Notes: generated by a model from the letters alone, not told the origin. Counted from the first letter of the stretch, positions 34,967-44,684 are shown. The stretch is 64,000 nucleotides of DNA from Shimia sp047124445 (GCF_047124445.1 NZ_CP138921.1:372001-436000), one strand, 5' to 3'. Numbers and translations are program-made.

Positions 34967-35131
34967 GGCGCGGCGCGGATCGCGCAACCAGAGTTTGAGC
35001 AAAGCAAAGCGCCGCAGTTGCCGGCGCTTTTTTAATGCGCGGGCCTTGGCGCGGAAGATCTCGCGTTCCTTGGCGTAGCTGGACAGGGGCTGGGGCTCAG
35101 ATGGGCGGCTGGGGAGGAGATAGAAGTTCAT
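34886..35131 (-). CDS. Possible small basic protein opposite trpF end (doubtful)
   Basis: An 81-codon frame starting MNFYLLPSRPSEPQPLSSYA and continuing with a very basic stretch of Lys/Arg. A weak GAGG lies 9-12 bases before ATG 35131. The first 40 codons do not overlap another gene, but the rest runs through the trpF terminator and the trpF 3' end, which argues against it. I list it only because the intergenic part reads like a plausible protein start. Confidence 0.25.
   Translation of the reverse strand: MNFYLLPSRPSEPQPLSSYAKEREIFRAKARALKKRRQLRRFALLKLWLRDPRRASQRVLNRFHKGADHADVLHPRRAFDT
35006..35033 (+). terminator. Rho-independent terminator of trpF
   Basis: AAAGCGCCG and CGGCGCTTT form a nine-pair stem followed by T residues, 40 bases after the trpF stop. 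Confidence 0.85.
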
Positions 35132-35223
35132 CAAGAAAACCTCACATTGGGATTGGGCTTGACCACATTGCCGGTTTTGAGCTTCCATTATTAGAGTGCC
35201 TAAATGAGAGTTTGATTTCAAAA

Positions 35224-36063
35224 ATGGAACAATTGCCGCCGCTGGATGATTTGACCCTATTTGTGGATGTGGCCCGGGAAGGGGGCTTGGCCGGGGCGGC
35301 GCGGCGCACGGGCGGTACCGTGCCAACGATCAGCCGCAAGATGACGGCTTTGGAGCGGCAATTGGGGCGCAAGCTGTTTGAACGCGGGCCGCGTGGCTAT
35401 GCGTTGACCGCCGAAGGGCGCGCGGTTCTTGAGCAGCTGCAGGACCTTAAAGACATTCAGGCGCGGCTGACCCGCAGTCTGGGGCATCCGGAAGCGGTGC
35501 GGGTGCGGGTGACGGCGGGGGCCTGGACGGCGTCTTATCTGGCACGGCGGCTGGGGGAGGTCTGGAACAAAGACGATCCTTGGCGGCTGGAGTTTGTGGA
35601 AAGCACACGCATGTTGGATATTGCGCGGCGGGATGCGGACATCGGCATCCGCAGCCGGAGACCGGATCAGCCGTGGTTGGCGGGGCGGCGCACGTCCAAA
35701 GTCGAGTTTGCGATTTACGCGGCTTCAGACGATGTGAGCGGTTTCATTGCGTTAAGTTCCGATCGTCCGCAGACGCCTTCTGTGCGCTGGCTGCGGGCGC
35801 AACATGGGGTCGATATTATGACCACCGCCAGTGAGGAGGGGACATTGATGGATCTTGCTCTGGCGGGTGTGGGGCGGGTGGTGATGCCGACGTTTGTGGC
35901 AGAGAATGTGCTGGGGTTGAAGCAGGTGGCACCGGTCATTCCTGAGCTGTCCCATGATGAGTGGCTGGTGTGCCATCACGAGGCACGCCACGATCCGCCT
36001 ATTCGGGCGGCATTGGAAGCGGTGGCAACGCTTCTGACATCCAAGTCGCGGCCCCCTGCGTAG
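35224..36063 (+). CDS. LysR family transcriptional regulator
   Basis: A 279-residue regulator. The N-terminal winged helix contains FVDVAREGGLAGAARRTGG and SRKMTALERQLGRKLFERGP. The remaining part is a short LysR effector-binding domain. ATG 35224 was chosen because it places the HTH at the usual distance; the ribosome site is weak. It lies between trpF and trpB, so it might act on either, but its effector is unknown. Confidence 0.88.
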   Translation: MEQLPPLDDLTLFVDVAREGGLAGAARRTGGTVPTISRKMTALERQLGRKLFERGPRGYALTAEGRAVLEQLQDLKDIQARLTRSLGHPEAVRVRVTAGAWTASYLARRLGEVWNKDDPWRLEFVESTRMLDIARRDADIGIRSRRPDQPWLAGRRTSKVEFAIYAASDDVSGFIALSSDRPQTPSVRWLRAQHGVDIMTTASEEGTLMDLALAGVGRVVMPTFVAENVLGLKQVAPVIPELSHDEWLVCHHEARHDPPIRAALEAVATLLTSKSRPPA

Positions 36064-36158
36064 TCACAAAGTGCCCGCCGCGCAGGCAAGCCGCGCTTTG
36101 CGCTTGCGCATCCCACACGCGGCGTTTTAGGTACATGCGACGCAAGGGAGAGACGCAT

Positions 36159-37412
36159 ATGTCCAACGATCTTTTCAACAGCTTCATGACTGGCCCGGAT
36201 GAAAACGGCCGGTTTGGCGATTTTGGTGGGCGGTTTGTCAGTGAAACGCTGATGCCGCTGATCCTTGATCTGGAAGCGGAATATGAAAAGGCCAAAGATG
36301 ATCCGACTTTCTGGGCGGAGATGGACGATTTGTGGAAGCACTATGTGGGCCGTCCAAGCCCGCTCTATCATGCGGCGCGCATGACCGAAGAGCTGGGTGG
36401 CGCGAAGATTTACCTCAAGCGTGACGAGTTGAACCACACCGGCGCGCATAAGGTGAACAACGTGCTGGGCCAGATCATTCTGGCGCGGCGCATGGGCAAA
36501 ACCCGGATCATCGCGGAAACCGGCGCGGGGCAGCACGGTGTGGCCACAGCCACCGTCTGTGCCAAATTCGGTCTCAAGTGTATCGTTTATATGGGCGCGC
36601 ATGATGTGCAGCGTCAGGCGCCAAACGTGTTCCGGATGCGCCTGTTGGGCGCGGAAGTGGTGCCCGTGACCTCTGGCCGTGGCACGCTGAAAGACGCGAT
36701 GAATGATGCGCTGCGCGATTGGGTGACCAACGTGCATGACACTTTCTACTGCATCGGCACGGCGGCAGGTCCGCACCCGTATCCAGCCATGGTGCGCGAT
36801 TTCCAGTCGATCATCGGCAAAGAGGTGCGCTGGCAGCTGGCAGAGCAGGAAGGCGAAGGCCGTCTGCCGGATACTGTGATTGCGGCGATTGGCGGTGGGT
36901 CCAACGCGATTGGTCTGTTCTACCCGTTCCTCGACGAGAAATCCGTCAACATCATTGGGGTTGAGGCCGGTGGCCGCGGTGTGAATGATAAGATGGAGCA
37001 TTGCGCGTCCCTGTCAGGTGGCCGTCCGGGTGTGCTGCATGGCAACCGCACCTATCTGTTGCAGGATGACGATGGTCAGATCCTTGAGGGCTACTCGATC
37101 TCTGCCGGTCTGGATTATCCAGGCATTGGGCCGGAGCACAGCTGGCTGAACGATATTGGCCGCGCGCAATATGTGTCGATCACGGACAAAGAGGCGCTGG
37201 AGGCGTTCCAGTTCTCTTGCTCGATGGAAGGCATCATTCCGGCGCTGGAACCAAGCCACGCGCTGGCGCATGTGATGAAGATCGCGCCGACTTTGCCGAA
37301 GGACCACATTCTGGTGATGAATATGTGTGGCCGTGGGGACAAAGACGTGCAGACCGTGGCGCGCCATCTGGGCTTTGACATGTCTGACACCGAAGGCCGC
37401 AGCGCGGACTAA
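36159..37412 (+). CDS. trpB: Tryptophan synthase beta chain
   Basis: PLP enzyme joining indole and serine to make tryptophan, 417 residues. The PLP lysine is in ELNHTGAHKVNN, the glycine-rich phosphate loop in AIGGGSNAIG, and AETGAGQHGVATA is diagnostic. ATG 36159 has GGGAG upstream. Transcription is probably independent of trpF because of the terminator and LysR gene between them. trpA is not adjacent downstream. Confidence 0.97.
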   Translation: MSNDLFNSFMTGPDENGRFGDFGGRFVSETLMPLILDLEAEYEKAKDDPTFWAEMDDLWKHYVGRPSPLYHAARMTEELGGAKIYLKRDELNHTGAHKVNNVLGQIILARRMGKTRIIAETGAGQHGVATATVCAKFGLKCIVYMGAHDVQRQAPNVFRMRLLGAEVVPVTSGRGTLKDAMNDALRDWVTNVHDTFYCIGTAAGPHPYPAMVRDFQSIIGKEVRWQLAEQEGEGRLPDTVIAAIGGGSNAIGLFYPFLDEKSVNIIGVEAGGRGVNDKMEHCASLSGGRPGVLHGNRTYLLQDDDGQILEGYSISAGLDYPGIGPEHSWLNDIGRAQYVSITDKEALEAFQFSCSMEGIIPALEPSHALAHVMKIAPTLPKDHILVMNMCGRGDKDVQTVARHLGFDMSDTEGRSAD

Positions 37413-37434
37413 GCTGTTACATAATCAGATTGAT

Positions 37435-37463
37435 GAGAGCGCTCCAGTGGGGCGCTCTTTTTT
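37435..37463 (+). terminator. Rho-independent terminator of trpB
   Basis: AGAGCGC and GCGCTCT pair across a short loop and are followed by TTTTTT. Confidence 0.85.
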
Positions 37464-37601
37464 GTTGGGCTAGGGCGCCTATACGAAAGTGCATTGGCGT
37501 GACCGGATGCACAGCGGTTTTTGGCGGGGATTTGGCCAGCATGGAGAGAGGGCGGCACGTGTCGCCAGATCAATTCGCCTTCTTATGAGAAAGGAAACTC
37601 C

Positions 37602-37811
37602 ATGCCCAATTTGAACAATGCACAGTTGCAGCCGTCGATGATGTCCAGAGCGAAGCAGTTGGCAGAGCGTATTGTCGCCTCGATGCAGGCGCAGGGGTAT
37701 CTGAATATTGAGTATATTCTGACCGAGCGGCAGCTAAAAATTGTGGCCAGTAAGACTGATGGAACGCCGCAGACTGCCTATGTCACACTGCCCAATCCGA
37801 CGGTTCATTAG
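37602..37811 (+). CDS. Small hypothetical protein, 69 aa
   Basis: The product starts MPNLNNAQLQPSMMSRAKQL and contains a helix then strands (IEYILTERQLKIVASKTDG). AAAGGAA lies before ATG 37602, a good ribosome site. No signal or membrane segment is present. It is of unknown function and followed after 37 bases by another small gene. Confidence 0.6.
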   Translation: MPNLNNAQLQPSMMSRAKQLAERIVASMQAQGYLNIEYILTERQLKIVASKTDGTPQTAYVTLPNPTVH

Positions 37812-37848
37812 GGGTGACCATCGTTGGTGCGTGTCGGAGGAGGACATC

Positions 37849-38100
37849 ATGTCGGTGAAGCGACGCCCTAGATTGCGATCCACATCCGAGGATGTGGGCA
37901 AAGCGCAGCTGCCGACAGTGGTTGCGCGGCCGGTGGAGCCCGAAGTTGTTGAGGTGATCTATTGCGAGTATCGGGTGCGGTTGCGCGGGGGCGCGGCGCT
38001 TGGTCAACAGGTGTTTGCAAAAACCGGGGCGGGCGGACCCTCGTTGAGGGATGAAAGTCACGTGAAGCCGGCGGTGCGGACCCGGCGATTTGTGCTGTGA
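37849..38100 (+). CDS. Small basic hypothetical protein, 83 aa
   Basis: The product starts MSVKRRPRLRSTSEDVGKAQ and is Arg-rich at both ends, with a hydrophobic strand VVEVIYCEYRVRLRGG in the middle. GGAGGA precedes ATG 37849. No family was recognised. It probably shares a transcript with the 69-aa gene upstream. Confidence 0.6.
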   Translation: MSVKRRPRLRSTSEDVGKAQLPTVVARPVEPEVVEVIYCEYRVRLRGGAALGQQVFAKTGAGGPSLRDESHVKPAVRTRRFVL

Positions 38101-38252
38101 GCGGCCTCTAAACCTAAGTTTAGGGGCCTAAACGCCGGGCTGACGTGGGTGGATTTAAACTTCGAGGCAATGGAGCGGCGGCGGCTGGGTTGGGATGCAG
38201 GACGGGCATCGCCGCAGGAGATCCTGGGGCCCCAACCGACAAAGGACATATG

Positions 38253-38822
<570 letters not shown>

Positions 38823-38949
38823 GGCTGCGCCCTTGGTTTTGATTGCGGCGTGATTGTCTTGGGGCTTCGTGCTAGAGCTTGCGAAGACCCCTCACCGCAA
38901 CCCACCGGCGCTGACTTTGGTCGGCGCCGGTATTTGTTGGATTAAACGT

Positions 38950-39492
38950 ATGAAAAAAATGGTCAAAACGATCCCCGTGCTTGCCGTGGCCAGCCTGTGT
39001 TTGGCGGCGCCTGTGCTTGCCGATGGGCGGGTGGATGCCATCACGCGACAGCTTGCCGATCAGGGCTTTGGCGAGATCAAGGTCTCACGGACGTTTCTGG
39101 GGCGGGTGCGGGTCGAGGCACTGCGGGAAGGGCGCGAGCGCGAGATTATTTTTAACCCGCGCACCGGAGAAATCCTGCGGGACTATTGGGATGTCGATTC
39201 CGAAGGCAACGGCGGCTGGTTGCTGGGTACCGATGCGCGGCGCGAAGAAGAGCGCGACACGCGCAGCCGGAACCGTCGGGAAGAGGATGACGAGCGCGAT
39301 GAGGATGATCGCGACGAGGATGACGACGACGATGATGATCACGACGACGACGATGATGATCACGATGATGACGATCACGATGATGACGACCGCGGCGACG
39401 ATGATGATAACGATGATGATCGCGGCGACGACGATGACGGCGACGATGACGACGACGATGACGACGACGATGATGACGATGACGATGATTGA
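38950..39492 (+). CDS. Secreted PepSY-domain protein with poly-Asp/His tail (second of pair)
   Basis: A 180-residue protein. The signal peptide is MKKMVKTIPVLAVASLCLAA, with likely cleavage after VLA. Residues 26-82 (DAITRQLADQGFGEIKVSRT, then EREIIFNPRTGEILRDYW) read as a PepSY domain. A basic-acidic linker leads to a tail (112-180) of Asp with His, Arg-Gly and Asn breaks. It shares the layout of the upstream protein although the domain sequences differ. It lies 127 bases downstream of that gene and 36 bases upstream of the membrane regulator. Confidence 0.8.
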   Translation: MKKMVKTIPVLAVASLCLAAPVLADGRVDAITRQLADQGFGEIKVSRTFLGRVRVEALREGREREIIFNPRTGEILRDYWDVDSEGNGGWLLGTDARREEERDTRSRNRREEDDERDEDDRDEDDDDDDDHDDDDDDHDDDDHDDDDRGDDDDNDDDRGDDDDGDDDDDDDDDDDDDDDD

Positions 39493-39528
39493 GAGCAGCG
39501 GCGTTCCATCCCGTAAGGAGCAAACTGC

Positions 39529-40020
39529 GTGAACCGGCCGGTGCTACTATTTGCGCTGGTGGCGCTTCAGGGCGCCTGTGCGTTTTTCTTTGTTGCCGAC
39601 ATCACCCTGACCGTCATCGGCGCCCGGTCTGCGCCAATCAGTTGGCAGACGCGGGAGCTTTTGGAAGTGGGGGCCTCGCTGGGGCTTATTCTGGGCGTGG
39701 TGCTGGGCTGGCTGGCCTTGCGGCGGACCCTGGCACAGAAAGCGCAAGCTGAGGAAAGCCTGCGCAGTGTGCAGAGTGCGTTTCGCGAGCATCTGGAGGC
39801 GACGTTTGAGGCCTGGGCGCTGACCCCGGCGGAGCGGGATGTGGCGCTGTTCACCATCAAAGGCATGTCGATTCAGGAGATTGCGGGGTTGCGCAACACG
39901 TCGGAGGGCACGGTGAAGGCGCAGAGCAATGCGATTTATCGGAAATCCGGTGTGAGCGGCCGGGCGCAGCTGCTCAGTCTGTTTCTGGACGACCTGTTGG
40001 CAGAGGACGCCGAGGACTAG
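39529..40020 (+). CDS. Membrane-anchored LuxR-type transcriptional regulator
   Basis: A 163-residue protein. Two membrane helices (about 5-30 and 44-64) are followed by a short coiled linker and a C-terminal GerE/LuxR HTH (about 97-155: LTPAERDVALFTIKGMSIQE, then SEGTVKAQSNAIYRKSGVSG). No receiver or autoinducer domain is present, so the signal must come through the membrane part or the periplasmic loop. It starts with GTG at 39529 after AAGGAG. It is adjacent to the two secreted poly-Asp proteins and is the obvious candidate to control them. Confidence 0.85.
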   Translation: MNRPVLLFALVALQGACAFFFVADITLTVIGARSAPISWQTRELLEVGASLGLILGVVLGWLALRRTLAQKAQAEESLRSVQSAFREHLEATFEAWALTPAERDVALFTIKGMSIQEIAGLRNTSEGTVKAQSNAIYRKSGVSGRAQLLSLFLDDLLAEDAED

Positions 40021-40029
40021 GTGGGGGAG

Positions 40030-40082
40030 CGGGGCAGCGGCTGCCCCGCGCGGTTTCAGGGCGGAAGGCTTCAGCTTTCCTG
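40030..40082. repeat. Partial composite repeat, copy D, and hairpin between convergent genes
   Basis: CGGGGCAG-CG-GCTGCCCCG is a near-perfect palindrome, followed by GCGGAAGGCTTCAGC, which resembles the CCGGAAGGCTTGAGCC tail of copy B. It overlaps the 3' end of the monooxygenase gene and probably ends transcription from both sides. Confidence 0.45.
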
Positions 40083-40391
40083 CAGAATGGTTTCAAATCC
40101 TTCAAATTCCGGGTGGCCCAGGATGGCACCTTTACTGCGGCTGTCGCCAGCGTTGCGGTGGGAGGCGCGGAACTGCTCGGACTTTGTCCAGGCCTCAAAA
40201 TCCGCTTTGCTGTCCCAAAGCACGTGGCTGGAATAGAGGGTGTGACCTTCGCGCTCCGGGCCTTTGAGCAGACGGAATTCACGGAAGCCTTTGAGTTCTT
40301 TCAGGCGGCTTTCGCGGCTGCGCCAAACTTCTTCGAAGTCAGCCTCGCGGCCTTCGGCAATTTTGAAACGGTTCATGGCGATGTAGCTCAT
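40071..40391 (-). CDS. Antibiotic biosynthesis monooxygenase-domain protein (HmoA/IsdG-like)
   Basis: A 106-residue ferredoxin-like fold protein. MSYIAMNRFKIAEGREADFE, EVWRSRESRLKELKGFREF and LYSSHVLWDSKADFEAWTKS are typical of the ABM family including haem-degrading monooxygenases such as HmoA. The His in FRASHRN is in the place of the proximal ligand in some members. Haem degradation is possible but not certain. AAAGGT precedes ATG 40391. Confidence 0.82.
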   Translation of the reverse strand: MSYIAMNRFKIAEGREADFEEVWRSRESRLKELKGFREFRLLKGPEREGHTLYSSHVLWDSKADFEAWTKSEQFRASHRNAGDSRSKGAILGHPEFEGFETILQES

Positions 40392-40490
40392 AGGGGACCT
40401 TTCTCTCAGGAATTGGGTGTGAGAGCTGGCTGACCCGTTGCTAGGCGGCTGGCAAAATCGGAGGCATATGGCGCGTGACGGCCGGAAAGG

Positions 40491-40874
40491 TCAACCAGTT
40501 TGGTTGACGTCATGTTGCTGAAGGACACGCAAAGGCACGATGTCGAGTGCACGCAGGTGGGTGGCCGCCAGGTTGACCTTTGGGGCGCAGCCTTCGTCAT
40601 GCGCTTGCAAGAAACGTGCGGCGCAGAGGCACCAGGAGTCGCCCGGTTTGAGGCCTTTAAAGTTGAACTTAGGCTGCGGGGTGGAGAGGTCGTTGCCGAC
40701 GTATTTTGAGTAGGCGAGAAACTCTGCGGTCATGACGGCGCAGACCGTGTGGCTGCCCTGATCTTCGGCGCAGGTGTTGCAGGCGCCGTCGCGGAAAAAG
40801 CCGGTCAGCGGATCGGTGGAGCAGGCGGCAAGCGTATCGCCGAGCACGTTTACGGAAGCGTCTTTTTCTACCAT
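40491..40874 (-). CDS. DUF2237 family protein
   Basis: A 127-residue protein of unknown function. The family signature is clear: VNVLGDTLAACSTDPLTGFF, then FRDGACNTCAEDQGSHTVCA, GNDLSTPQP and GLKPGDSWCLCAARF, with many conserved Cys. ATG 40874 is preferred over a TTG twelve codons upstream because the conserved region begins soon after it. The ribosome site is weak. Confidence 0.88.
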   Translation of the reverse strand: MVEKDASVNVLGDTLAACSTDPLTGFFRDGACNTCAEDQGSHTVCAVMTAEFLAYSKYVGNDLSTPQPKFNFKGLKPGDSWCLCAARFLQAHDEGCAPKVNLAATHLRALDIVPLRVLQQHDVNQTG

Positions 40875-40992
40875 GCGCAGAGCTTTGCACAGCGGGCGGG
40901 CGGCAAGCAACGTTCAAGCGGTGATGACGGTGCGGAAAAACTTAAATGCTCATTCAGGTTTTGATTGACGGGCATGGCGTGCGTGGCGAAGC

Positions 40993-42366
40993 ATGACGGC
41001 TATGAAACAGATTCTTGAACCCGCCCGCCAGATTGATGTGATCCATGAAACCGAGGTGCTGGTGGTCGGTTCCGGCCCCGGTGGGCTGTCGGCGGCGCTG
41101 GCAGCGGCGCGGGCGGGCGTGGAGGTTACGCTGGTAGAGCGGTTTGGCTGTTTTGGCGGCAATATCACCGTAGTCGGCGTGGAAGGCATGCATTGGTACC
41201 GCCATGAGCAGACCGTGGAGAGCATGGGCATTCCCAAAGAGTTTGAGGATGCTGCCAAAGAGGCGGGCGCGGCGGTGCCGGAGAGCCAATCGCTGAGCTA
41301 CGAGATTGACAGTGAGGGCTTCAAGCTGGTGGCGGATCAGATGGTGGAGACGGCTGGTATTCATCCGATGCTGCACCGGGCGTTTGTGGCGCCGATCATG
41401 GAAGGGGATGAGATCAAAGGCATCATCACCGAGTCCAAGGCCGGGCGGGAAGCGATCCTGGCGAAAGTGGTGATTGATGCGACCGGGGATGCAGACATTG
41501 CCCATCGGGCGGGGGCACCTTGTCAGATGGCGCCACGCGAGGATCTGATGGCAGCCTCGGTGATGTTCCATCTCGCCGGTGTGGACAAGACCGCGTTCAT
41601 GGAGGGCATCAAGGCCGATCCGCAGACCTACGCCGATTGGGGTGGCGGTGGAGAGTGGAACATCGAGACCTCCGGCAAAGAGGACGAGATGTTCTCGCCG
41701 TTTCTGCATAAGCCGTTTGCGCAAGCCATCAAGGCTGGACTGATCCCGCCACATCTGAACACGATTGCGGGCACCTGGGGCGCGATGCATGACAGTGGTG
41801 AGCTGACCTATATGAACCTCGTGCATCTGGCGGGGATTGATGGCACCGATCCGGACAGTCTGACGGCGGGCGAGATTGAGGGGCGCAAGCAGGCAATGCT
41901 GGCGATTGAGGCGCTCAAACGGTTCATGCCGGGGTGTGAGAATGCGCGGTTGAGGAATTTTGGGATGAGCCTAGGTATTCGGGATACGCGCAAGGTGGAT
42001 ACGGTCTACAGCATGACTGAGCTGGATGTGCGCGAGCAGGGGCGGTTTGAAGACAGCATCGGGATTTTCCCTGAGTTTATCGATGGCTACGGCATTCTGA
42101 TCCTGCCCACTACTGGGCGGTACTTTGCAGTGCCGTATCGCAACCTGTTGCCGCAGGGCGTAAAGAACCTGCTGGTGTCTGGCCGTGCCACGGCGGGGCA
42201 CAAGGTGGCCCATGCGGCGACGCGCAATATGGCGTGCTGTGCGGTGATTGGGCAGGGCGCTGGCGTGGCGGCGGCGTTGAGTGTGCAGCAAGGACGGGCG
42301 CTGGACGACCTCAACATTACGGATATTCAGGCTGAGTTGACCCGGCAGGGTGCGCGGGTGCATTGA
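40993..42366 (+). CDS. FAD-dependent oxidoreductase (FAD_oxidored family)
   Basis: A 457-residue flavoprotein. The N-terminal Rossmann motif is VLVVGSGPGGLSAALAAARA with the Glu of LVERFG, followed by GCFGGNITVVG. KVVIDATGDADIAHRAGAPC is the second FAD contact and GRATAGHKVAHAATRNMACC the C-terminal one. Proteins of this group oxidise unknown small substrates. A second ATG at 41002 is possible. Confidence 0.88.
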   Translation: MTAMKQILEPARQIDVIHETEVLVVGSGPGGLSAALAAARAGVEVTLVERFGCFGGNITVVGVEGMHWYRHEQTVESMGIPKEFEDAAKEAGAAVPESQSLSYEIDSEGFKLVADQMVETAGIHPMLHRAFVAPIMEGDEIKGIITESKAGREAILAKVVIDATGDADIAHRAGAPCQMAPREDLMAASVMFHLAGVDKTAFMEGIKADPQTYADWGGGGEWNIETSGKEDEMFSPFLHKPFAQAIKAGLIPPHLNTIAGTWGAMHDSGELTYMNLVHLAGIDGTDPDSLTAGEIEGRKQAMLAIEALKRFMPGCENARLRNFGMSLGIRDTRKVDTVYSMTELDVREQGRFEDSIGIFPEFIDGYGILILPTTGRYFAVPYRNLLPQGVKNLLVSGRATAGHKVAHAATRNMACCAVIGQGAGVAAALSVQQGRALDDLNITDIQAELTRQGARVH

Positions 42367-42460
42367 GCGAGGAAGCTCACCTTCAAAACTCTCCTTTAAC
42401 GACACAAAATCGCCTCATGCGTGTGTGATATTCGTCACCACCATTGAGGGTATTTTTCTG

Positions 42461-44668
42461 ATGTTTAAGTTGTTGAAGTCCAAACCGTCCTTTTCGCGCG
42501 CCAAATCCAGCCCCTTGACCTGTTCGGAATGGCAGGGGGCGTCGCTAATGTTGACTGAACTTGCACGAATCTATGGCCGGGACTCCGCCGCTTGGGGCAA
42601 CGACAAAACGCATTGGAATGGCCAGGTAGTGAACAAAGGGCTTTTGGGCGCTTTTGAGATGCTTGTTGAGCGACAGGCGGGCGGGCTTGCAATTGGTTTT
42701 ATCGAGGCAAAAATTGCATTGGGACGCATCTCGACTATTAAACCGTTCGAGCAACCTCGGCCAATGATGCAATTCGGCGGCTTTGCAAATCAGTTTGTAA
42801 CCCTACTGAAAGGCCATTCACAAAAGGGATCTGGCGGTTACGAAACCTCTGAGAAAGACATGGTACAGGTCTTCGCTGAACCCGCCTCGATTGTAGCGGA
42901 TGGCAAGGATATCTATCTTTGGAGTAGGGTGTTTAACGATAGCTTTGCCGCTGGCGTGCCCAAGTCTGTCCGGGGGGCGGGCGTGCGGTTCCTGCGGGAC
43001 GCCAAGTATTGGCAGGAGGTTGACACGCTCCACAAATCTGAGCTCGAAAATATTGACAAAGGCGCTGCTCAGTGGGCGCGCTTTCTGGAGCTTGCAGAGG
43101 ATCAAACTTATGTTGCTCAAGTGATCGCGGCACAACGTAAAGAGCGCGCAGACTATTGTGAGGGCGTTCTGAAGTCTCTGAGCCCGGAGTTTCAGGCCCT
43201 GATTTCTGAGGCGAAGTTCACTGAGGATGTGTTTGACGCCGCTTTTGCGCCTGAGGCTTCCCGTGAGTTTCGTGGTACACTCCTTTTGGATTATCTGCGC
43301 ATTTGTGATGCTGCTCAAGGGGTGGCTCAGGGAACCTCTGGGCATTGGCATACACCCGGACAACTTAGTTTGGACGTGAGTTGGTCATTCTCCCGCAAGC
43401 ACAGCAGGTTTCAAAAAGAAAATCCCGCGATAAAAAATGAAGTTGCATTCACGCGGGCACAAGCGCGTGATGTGATTGACCTGTTGTTCAAGACCCGAAA
43501 TTGGGGAGCTCGGTTTGTCACAAAGCCATTCCTGAATGCGCTGGCGCAGCCGTTGTCTGAATTGGATCAGGATGTTCTGGATCGAATAAAAGCCTCGGGC
43601 CTATATCGATCGATAGCCGATGTCTTGTTGGCGCCGTTTGATCAGGTGCAAGTCGATCAACCGACCGACGCGGAAATTATTGCACGCTCCTCGCGGGATC
43701 TCGCGCAACTCTGCGTTCGGTCAGCGCTACGCGATATGCAAATATGCCCCGGATGGGTACTGAAAGAAGACGTTGTCGTGTTGTCGCAGCCGTCAGGACG
43801 TCGGCGTCCGCATCAGCACACATTACACGAAATGCGCGGCAGCTTCTTTGAAACGAGTGCGCGTATTGGTGAGGCTGTCGTCCTTGGCAAGGCAATGGCT
43901 GCTGAGCGGGCAACTTTGCGTGAGGTGGAAACGCAGTGTCGGAAGGTTCTGGCTTTGATGACACCAGACCGCGTGGAGCGGATCACAGTCGATGAACGTC
44001 TGCAATCGCGGCTCGGAGCGGAAGGCTACCATGCTATTCTGCGATCACTTCAAGGCGACAGTGATGTGTCTGTTTGGCCAAACTATCTGAAGGAAAAAGG
44101 CAAGCAGCCCAAAGCGTCAACATTTGAGGAGATGGTGAAAGCCGAGGAGGCATTTCTCGTGCAGTTTACCTCGTTGCTCGATCACCTCGACGCCATCGCA
44201 CCGTTCTGCGCGGAGGGCTTGGATCTCCAGCCTGGCGTTGGTGCGCAAAAGCCGACGCGAAAATGGTTGGCTTACGCGGATCCGTGGCTCACCGAAGAAC
44301 GGTTGGCGCTCTTGTTGGCGCAGTTGCAGGACTATGAGTTGCCCGCCCCTGAGGTGTACGGATACCATTTTGACTATGAGATGAAGACCTACAGAGACTT
44401 GGAACAGTCGGTTCTACGCTATTGGGTGTGGGTATTGTCTCTACGTCCTCTTGAGCAGGTTGGCACAGTGTTGGAGCAACTCATTGTGCGAGGCAGCGAG
44501 AAAATACCGGGCATTGGTCCGAGATCGAAAAGGCTCGCATTTGCAGCGATTTGGGCTTTGGAGAACCATGGAGACCCGAAAGGGCGAGCGCACCTACAGG
44601 CGGCGCGGCAACATGTGACGTATAAGTCCTTTGGCGCGAGGCTTGATCGGGCCATTGGTGGCAATTAA
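42461..44668 (+). CDS. Large hypothetical protein related to the N-terminal part of DUF4132 proteins
   Basis: A 735-residue cytoplasmic protein without signal or membrane segments. The C-terminal GIGPRSKRLAFAAIWALENHGD and the following AARQHVTYKSFGARLDRAIG resemble the helical-repeat region found upstream of the DUF4132 domain in MolR/WGR-type proteins; the DUF4132 domain itself is absent. Codon choice looks less GC-biased than that of its neighbours (more AAA, ATT and TTT), which may reflect acquisition. GAGGGT lies before ATG 42461. It has its own terminator, so it is a single-gene transcript. Function unknown. Confidence 0.75.
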   Translation: MFKLLKSKPSFSRAKSSPLTCSEWQGASLMLTELARIYGRDSAAWGNDKTHWNGQVVNKGLLGAFEMLVERQAGGLAIGFIEAKIALGRISTIKPFEQPRPMMQFGGFANQFVTLLKGHSQKGSGGYETSEKDMVQVFAEPASIVADGKDIYLWSRVFNDSFAAGVPKSVRGAGVRFLRDAKYWQEVDTLHKSELENIDKGAAQWARFLELAEDQTYVAQVIAAQRKERADYCEGVLKSLSPEFQALISEAKFTEDVFDAAFAPEASREFRGTLLLDYLRICDAAQGVAQGTSGHWHTPGQLSLDVSWSFSRKHSRFQKENPAIKNEVAFTRAQARDVIDLLFKTRNWGARFVTKPFLNALAQPLSELDQDVLDRIKASGLYRSIADVLLAPFDQVQVDQPTDAEIIARSSRDLAQLCVRSALRDMQICPGWVLKEDVVVLSQPSGRRRPHQHTLHEMRGSFFETSARIGEAVVLGKAMAAERATLREVETQCRKVLALMTPDRVERITVDERLQSRLGAEGYHAILRSLQGDSDVSVWPNYLKEKGKQPKASTFEEMVKAEEAFLVQFTSLLDHLDAIAPFCAEGLDLQPGVGAQKPTRKWLAYADPWLTEERLALLLAQLQDYELPAPEVYGYHFDYEMKTYRDLEQSVLRYWVWVLSLRPLEQVGTVLEQLIVRGSEKIPGIGPRSKRLAFAAIWALENHGDPKGRAHLQAARQHVTYKSFGARLDRAIGGN

Positions 44669-44684
44669 TGGGAAACCAGAATCG

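Noticed and set aside
40406..40600. 64-codon minus-strand frame overlapping the DUF2237 3' end
   Set aside because: Different frame from the clear DUF2237 gene and no start signal.
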